A stretch of DNA of 64,000 nucleotides, from positions 1 through 64,000 of the forward strand of contig JBGCFQ010000012.1 in NCBI GenBank assembly GCA_045106985.1. Direction: 5' to 3'. The translations under genes were made by a program, and so were the position numbers. Of this stretch, positions 59,968-64,000 are shown piece by piece. The notes under the pieces are model-generated. The model made no database searches and was not told the DNA's origin. It saw only the letters and a list, made by a program, of their open reading frames with translations. Source of the stretch: JAUIET01 sp045106985 (lineage in GTDB: Bacteria; Pseudomonadota; Gammaproteobacteria; Pseudomonadales; JAUIET01). Position 1 is the first letter of the stretch, and each line of letters starts with the position of its first letter.

Positions 59968-60016
59968 TCGGGGTAGTCTGAATGTTGCTCGTGCTTCGAA
60001 TCCGTGTCGATCAGTC

Positions 60017-60078
60017 TGCCTACTGTTTCGCCGCTCAGTGGCACATCCATGTGCCATTGAGCATCAAAACAGTATGCA
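60017..60078. repeat. Long imperfect palindrome between trpS and the TonB receptor
   Basis: Inner arms GCTCAGTGGCACAT (60033-60046) and ATGTGCCATTGAGC (60049-60062) pair over 14 positions with one G-T pair around a 2-base centre. Outer arms TACTGTTT (60021-60028) and AAACAGTA (60067-60074) pair perfectly, with TGC/GCA pairs beyond (60017-60019 with 60076-60078). No T-run follows, so it is not a canonical terminator; it may serve as a two-way termination or mRNA-end structure between convergent genes, or be a REP-like repeat. Confidence 0.65.
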
Positions 60079-60159
60079 ATTCGATTGGCACGGGCCAAGA
60101 GCATCTGAAACTTTCTGCTTCAGGCGGCAGATTCTCTACTGATAATTTTAGATTGTCTT

Positions 60160-62211
60160 CTAAAGGGAACCTTCAATTCCAACATAGAGCGAGCGAGGCT
60201 GGCCAACGAAATAACGGTTGTTACCAAAGCCAAAATCCGCACGCTCTGCATAGTCCGTATCAAGTGTATTAACCAAACGTGCCGACAACTTCCAGCGTGG
60301 TGATAGCTGATAGGCAGCACGCAGATTTAATAAGTCATGGCCGCCATACTCTACTGTGTTTTCCGGGTTCTGAAAGTACGAGCCTAGCTTGTACCACTCC
60401 GCCTCGGCAAACAGCTTGTCAGATGGTTGCCAGCTTAGTCTTAGATTGCCTGAATAGCGCGGTGCCGTATCAATATCATTGCCATTAATGTTCAATCTGC
60501 TGATATTAATATTACTGTCGTAAAGATGCTCAGCCCAGGTGCCGCTTAAGTTAAGGCTAACTTGCTCGCTAAGTTGATAACCAAGATCAAGCTCAACGCC
60601 TTGGTGCGTTGATTTCCCACCACTGATATTTTGCCTATCGCTGTCCTGGAATAGAAAGTCTTTCTTGCGCATGCTGAATAGCGCAATGTCATAGCGAGCT
60701 GCGTTCATAGTGCCGTTAATAGTGCCACGCATGCCTAATTCAATGCTGTCCAACTGTTCCGAATCAAGATCCGTCGTCAGCTGGCCGACTTGCAAGCGGT
60801 AAAGTTCAGTGGCCTGCGGCGCTCTGAAGCCGCGTGACGCATTTGCATAAGCAAGCATGTTGTCGCTAAAGCGATGCAATAGGGAGACGCTAGGTGACCA
60901 GTCGCTGAACCGGTCGCTGCGGTCGCTGGGTCGGGAGAAACGACAATTTGTCACCGTGTTAGCACAGGCAGAATTGCTGCCCGTATTGTTTGTGTAATCG
61001 TAGGCAGTAGAATCGAATCGAAGGTTAAAGTTGGCATCGGTTTGGCTGCTTATGGCCCACCGCAGGCTTACAAAAGGCGAAAAGGTCATGCCGGTCACAT
61101 CGTAATCGTAGTGCACGCCAGCCGGCAGGTTTGGGCTAAACGGTTCAGCTTGTACTTCCCTTAGAAAACCGTCGTTGTATTCAAGGTCGACGCCGGTGCT
61201 AAGATCAATGCTGTCCATGCGCTTAGTGTACCTGGTTTGCAATCCAACACTGTCTACGCCGTTTTCCTCAACTGGCTGCCATGGGAGAAAATGCTGTAGA
61301 AAACGCATTTCTGAATGCCTGGCAAAGGGGCGCAACATTAATGAAGCGTCGTCTGACAGCACTATATTAATTTGCGAATAAAACCGCGCCGACTCGGCAT
61401 CGCGAAACGCCTCGGGGTTTGGATTGCTGCGTTTCAATGCGTTGTCTTTGTAGGCGTCGCGGCCATTGATAAAGCCGGCGGTTTCTTGGTTTAGATTAGT
61501 TAGCGAGAGATGGTTCTTTATGCTGACGGAACCTGTGCTGAAGTAATGGCTAACATTCAGTTTCTGCTGATCAAACCCAGAGTCGTCTTTATAGCCGCCG
61601 TCACTGGTGCCATTGGCGTATATTCTTAGGCTGTGTTGCTTACCTTTAAAGGCTTGGTGCGCTTTAACTCGATAGTATTCGTCAGGTCCTGCTTCTAGTC
61701 CGACACGCGTTTCATTTTGCTCTGGTGCATTGTAGGAGAGTACATTGATAACACCGTGAACCGCATTCGAACCCAATGTGGCGCTGCTCGGACCGCGGAC
61801 AACTTCAATTTGGCGCGCTTGCTCACTGTTAACTTCAAACAGTTGATTCAAATTACAGAACCCGGCTGCACGCAGTGCCAAGCCATCTTCAGCCATTAAA
61901 AAAGCACCACAGCCACCCGCGCCAGTTAGCACGGGCGAGCGAATAGCGGTTAGGTGTTCTTGGCCATTGCCACGGCTAATCCACGCGCCGGGCACGCGAG
62001 TCAGGCTTTCGTTAATGTGGGTATGAGCAACTAAGGTAAGTTCTGACTCGGAAACTACTCCGGTATTGATACCAAGTTGATTCAGCGCGACAGGCTGTCG
62101 CTGAGCGGTCACCGTTACTGTTTCCAGTGTTTGAGCGTGGCTGGTTAAAGCCGCCGTCGAAGCGATCACAAAGGCAGAAAAAATGATCAGTGGGCGAAAA
62201 AGAGACTGCAT
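60160..62211 (-). CDS. TonB-dependent outer-membrane receptor
   Basis: This is a 683-residue receptor with a signal peptide (LIIFSAFVIASTAALTSHA), a TonB box region (ETVTVTAQRQPV), a plug domain (IEVVRGPSSATLGSNAVHGVINVLSYN) and a beta-barrel ending in YVGIEGSL. The plug carries the cysteine-bearing segment GAGGCGAFLMAEDGLALRAAGFCNLNQLF, and an extracellular loop has a second Cys pair (NSACANTVTNCRFSRP). The ligand is not evident: no vitamin B12 riboswitch or clear Fur box is visible upstream. The ATG at 62211 gives a normal signal peptide. The 258-base gap to the next gene shows nothing firm. Confidence 0.9.
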   Translation of the reverse strand: MQSLFRPLIIFSAFVIASTAALTSHAQTLETVTVTAQRQPVALNQLGINTGVVSESELTLVAHTHINESLTRVPGAWISRGNGQEHLTAIRSPVLTGAGGCGAFLMAEDGLALRAAGFCNLNQLFEVNSEQARQIEVVRGPSSATLGSNAVHGVINVLSYNAPEQNETRVGLEAGPDEYYRVKAHQAFKGKQHSLRIYANGTSDGGYKDDSGFDQQKLNVSHYFSTGSVSIKNHLSLTNLNQETAGFINGRDAYKDNALKRSNPNPEAFRDAESARFYSQINIVLSDDASLMLRPFARHSEMRFLQHFLPWQPVEENGVDSVGLQTRYTKRMDSIDLSTGVDLEYNDGFLREVQAEPFSPNLPAGVHYDYDVTGMTFSPFVSLRWAISSQTDANFNLRFDSTAYDYTNNTGSNSACANTVTNCRFSRPSDRSDRFSDWSPSVSLLHRFSDNMLAYANASRGFRAPQATELYRLQVGQLTTDLDSEQLDSIELGMRGTINGTMNAARYDIALFSMRKKDFLFQDSDRQNISGGKSTHQGVELDLGYQLSEQVSLNLSGTWAEHLYDSNINISRLNINGNDIDTAPRYSGNLRLSWQPSDKLFAEAEWYKLGSYFQNPENTVEYGGHDLLNLRAAYQLSPRWKLSARLVNTLDTDYAERADFGFGNNRYFVGQPRSLYVGIEGSL

Positions 62212-62469
62212 ACGTGACTGCCTATGGAATAGAGAGAAAGAGAGGGTGAAATACATGGTGGAACATAGAGCGGAATAAAGAATGACTCAAGGTACTGTGC
62301 GTAGCATTTCTTTGCTTCGTTCAGCATAGCGAGACATCTTACCTTAAAAGTTATGCAAATCTGATTATTGCTCGTGAGGCATTGTTAAGATTCCCTTATA
62401 GCCCTCAATTTAAGGTAAGCGCTATAGGGCAAACAATTTCGATAATCCCTTCTGCCAAAAACGGTGCAG

Positions 62470-63147
62470 CTACCGCGCTTGCAAAAAGAATTCTGTAAAT
62501 CGAGCCGCGATTTGTTTATCTGATAGGGGTTGGTCCAAGCTTCGGGTAGCATAATCCACCGTTTCCGCAGGCAGAATGTCGCCACGTGCTGCAAGTAGGT
62601 CAGCCATGTATTCATTGCTGAACTCTGGATGAGGTTGAATCGTTAAAGCCTGATCACCGTAACCCAGAATGGCGTACTTACAGCGTTCAGCAGTGCCTAG
62701 CACCTCCGCCCCGGGCGGCAGTTCAACCACTTGATCTTGATGAAAGGCCATAACACTGAGGCAGCTATCATCGTTGAGAGTGTATTCAACAGCCCCAACA
62801 TTCCAGCCGCCCGACCATTTCTCAACCTTACCGCCCAAAGCCTGTGCGAGTATTTGATGGCCGAAACACACGCCCACTATGGGAACTTTGGCCGCAAAAG
62901 CGGAACGTAAGAACTCCTCTAACGGCGGTATCCAATCATGTTCTTCATAGGCGCCATGTTTAGACCCTGTGACCAGCCAGCCATCTGCGCTGTGCGCGTC
63001 GCTTGGAAACTCTCCATCGACTACAACATAGGTGTCGAACGTAAAGGCGGAGTTTTCGAGTAATCGAATAAAAAGCTCGTTGTAATGACCATGCTTTTCG
63101 GCGATTACGTCGGGCGACTTACCTGTCTGGAGAATGCCTATTTTCAT
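62470..63147 (-). CDS. Class-I glutamine amidotransferase-like protein
   Basis: This is a 225-residue protein of the GMP-synthase-like GATase1 family: MKIGILQTGKSPDVIAEKHGHYNELFIRLLE, VTGSKHGAYEEHDWIPPLEEFLR, nucleophile Cys94 in VGVCFGHQILAQALGGKVEKW, and His173/Glu175 in IQPHPEFSNEYM. The triad is complete, so it could hydrolyse glutamine or a gamma-glutamyl substrate. It lies about 35 bases after a class-III aminotransferase, suggesting polyamine or gamma-glutamyl amine catabolism, which is inference. A TTG at 63186 would lengthen it by 13 residues and overlap the upstream gene. Confidence 0.85.
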   Translation of the reverse strand: MKIGILQTGKSPDVIAEKHGHYNELFIRLLENSAFTFDTYVVVDGEFPSDAHSADGWLVTGSKHGAYEEHDWIPPLEEFLRSAFAAKVPIVGVCFGHQILAQALGGKVEKWSGGWNVGAVEYTLNDDSCLSVMAFHQDQVVELPPGAEVLGTAERCKYAILGYGDQALTIQPHPEFSNEYMADLLAARGDILPAETVDYATRSLDQPLSDKQIAARFTEFFLQAR

Positions 63148-63182
63148 CTTATAGTGTCCAATTTGTTCTGGGTCTGGGCCGG

Positions 63183-64000
63183 TCAAGACAGCAGGCCTTC
63201 ATTTTGGGCGTAATCAAGCGTTTCCTTCAATGACAGCTCAAGCTTGCTTATCGCTTCGTCTATTTGTTCACGGTTGATTATGAGCGGCGGGCAGAGAGCG
63301 ATGGTAGAGCCAGCTACAACACGAACAATAAGACCATTTTCCTGACAGCGTCGTACCGCGTGAGCGCCGACGGCGCCACTATCAAAGGCCTGGCCGGTTT
63401 GTTTGTTAGCCACTAGCTCGGCGGCTACCAATAGGCCCCGGCCGCGAACTTCGCCAACGAGGGGATGGTCTTCGAACTCACGCATTCGAGCTTGTAGGTA
63501 TTCTCCGTTGCTTGCGGCCAGTTCAAATATGTTGTCGCGCTGGTAAATTTCAATAACTTTGTTAGCGATGGCGCAACCAACCGGGTGACCGGAATAAGTG
63601 TAGCCATGCCCAAAAACGCCGACGTCGGTACTAAGCTCCGCAATGGCGTCATAAATGTCGCCGCTCATAATGCTAGCGCTAATAGGGAAATAAGCGGATG
63701 ACAGTTGTTTTGCCAGTGTCATCATATCAGGTCGATCTATGTTAACCGTTGTGCTGCCAAAGTCGTTTCCTGTGCGGCCAAAGCCGGTTATCACCTCGTC
63801 GGCGATAAATAGAATGTCGTGCTGTCGCAGCACGGCTTGTACTTTTTCGAAGTAGCCCTCCGGTGGCACTAATACACCACTGGCGCCTGTAATAGGTTCG
63901 GCAATAAAGGCTGCTATTGTTTCTCCGCCCTCTGCCAATATGAGTTTTTCAAGGTTCGCTACTATGCGGTCTACAAATTCAGTTTCCGTTTCATTGCCGA
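63183..64000 (-). CDS. Class-III aminotransferase (partial, N-terminus outside the window)
   Basis: This is a PLP-dependent omega-transaminase type protein; the frame is open to the window edge, so the N-terminal part is missing. Visible are AAFIAEPITGASGVLVPPEGYFEKVQ, the PLP-contact Asp in LFIADEVITGFGRTGNDFGS, the Schiff-base Lys in MMTLAKQLSSAYFPISA, and FGHGYTYSGHPVGCAIANKVIEI. Such enzymes use diamines, beta-alanine or GABA with pyruvate or oxoglutarate. Its partner downstream is a glutamine amidotransferase-like gene. Confidence 0.93.
   Translation of the reverse strand, partial: GNETETEFVDRIVANLEKLILAEGGETIAAFIAEPITGASGVLVPPEGYFEKVQAVLRQHDILFIADEVITGFGRTGNDFGSTTVNIDRPDMMTLAKQLSSAYFPISASIMSGDIYDAIAELSTDVGVFGHGYTYSGHPVGCAIANKVIEIYQRDNIFELAASNGEYLQARMREFEDHPLVGEVRGRGLLVAAELVANKQTGQAFDSGAVGAHAVRRCQENGLIVRVVAGSTIALCPPLIINREQIDEAISKLELSLKETLDYAQNEGLLS

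Noticed and set aside
59985..60010. tRNA-like T-loop string (TTCGAATCC) after trpS
   Set aside because: No acceptor stem, anticodon arm or D-loop could be placed around it.
62212..62469. Possible cobalamin riboswitch or Fur box upstream of the TonB receptor
   Set aside because: No B12-box-like sequence or riboswitch fold is visible, and the best Fur-like palindrome matches only a few positions.
1..64000. CRISPR arrays, prophage, complete insertion sequences, rRNA operons
   Set aside because: No spaced direct repeats, transposase or phage genes, or ribosomal RNA sequences were recognised.

Overview
The window looks like a chromosomal segment of a marine, polarly flagellated gammaproteobacterium. 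The grounds are FleQ/FleS/FleR-type flagellar control with sigma54 and sigma28 promoters, an AlgP-like histone-H1-like protein, pepA-holC-valS, lptFG and dapA-bamC gene sets of gammaproteobacterial type, and a TonB receptor. A Cellvibrionales/Pseudomonadales-like lineage is my inference. I saw no rRNA, tRNA, CRISPR array or complete insertion sequence.

Region 1 (1-23.6 kb) is a flagellar island. flgN, flgM and flgA lie on the minus strand. The rod, hook, ring and junction genes flgBCDE and flgFGHIJKL lie on the plus strand. fliT-like, fliD, flaG and fliC lie on the minus strand, followed by fliS, fleQ, fleS and fleR on the plus strand. Promoters can be read directly: sigma54 GG-N10-GC sites before flgB, flgF, fliD and fleS, and sigma28 TAAAG-N(14)-GCCG-type sites before flgM, fliC and fliS. 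This fits a cascade in which FleQ drives fleSR and early genes, FleR/sigma54 drives hook and basal-body genes, and sigma28, restrained by FlgM, drives flagellin. The export apparatus, motor and switch genes (fliE onward, flhAB, fliA) are not in the window.

The most striking item is the 400-base gap between flgE and flgF. A sigma54 promoter at 6091-6107 is followed by about ten short hairpins in series, nearly all showing GGA in the loop, including two copies of the CsrA consensus core ACAGGATGT. This is the architecture of CsrB/RsmZ-type RNAs that sequester CsrA/RsmA, but here it is placed as the leader of the flgF operon, with further GGA motifs on the flgF ribosome binding site and start codon.

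Region 2 (23.6-41.6 kb) is mostly housekeeping and signalling: a membrane-anchored cold-shock-domain protein, a PepSY protein with a PhoPQ-like two-component pair, a 98-base palindromic repeat element, valS, an unknown gene, holC and pepA, lptFG, a second two-component pair, and bolA, trhO and a rodZ-family gene. Region 3 (41.7-45.5 kb) is a small catabolic island: a 2-oxopent-4-enoate hydratase, an aldolase with its acylating aldehyde dehydrogenase, and a 3-alpha-hydroxysteroid-dehydrogenase-like SDR, with a perfect 16-base palindrome between the divergent genes.

Region 4 (45.6-64 kb) holds a DUF1631 protein, dapA-bamC, a YycJ-like hydrolase, an LRR lipoprotein, adk, an AT-rich stretch with a doubtful gene, the AlgP-like protein with a strong terminator, mobA, tsaB, an M18 aminopeptidase, a queuosine-tRNA mannosyltransferase, trpS, a TonB-dependent receptor, a glutamine amidotransferase and a class-III aminotransferase cut by the window edge.
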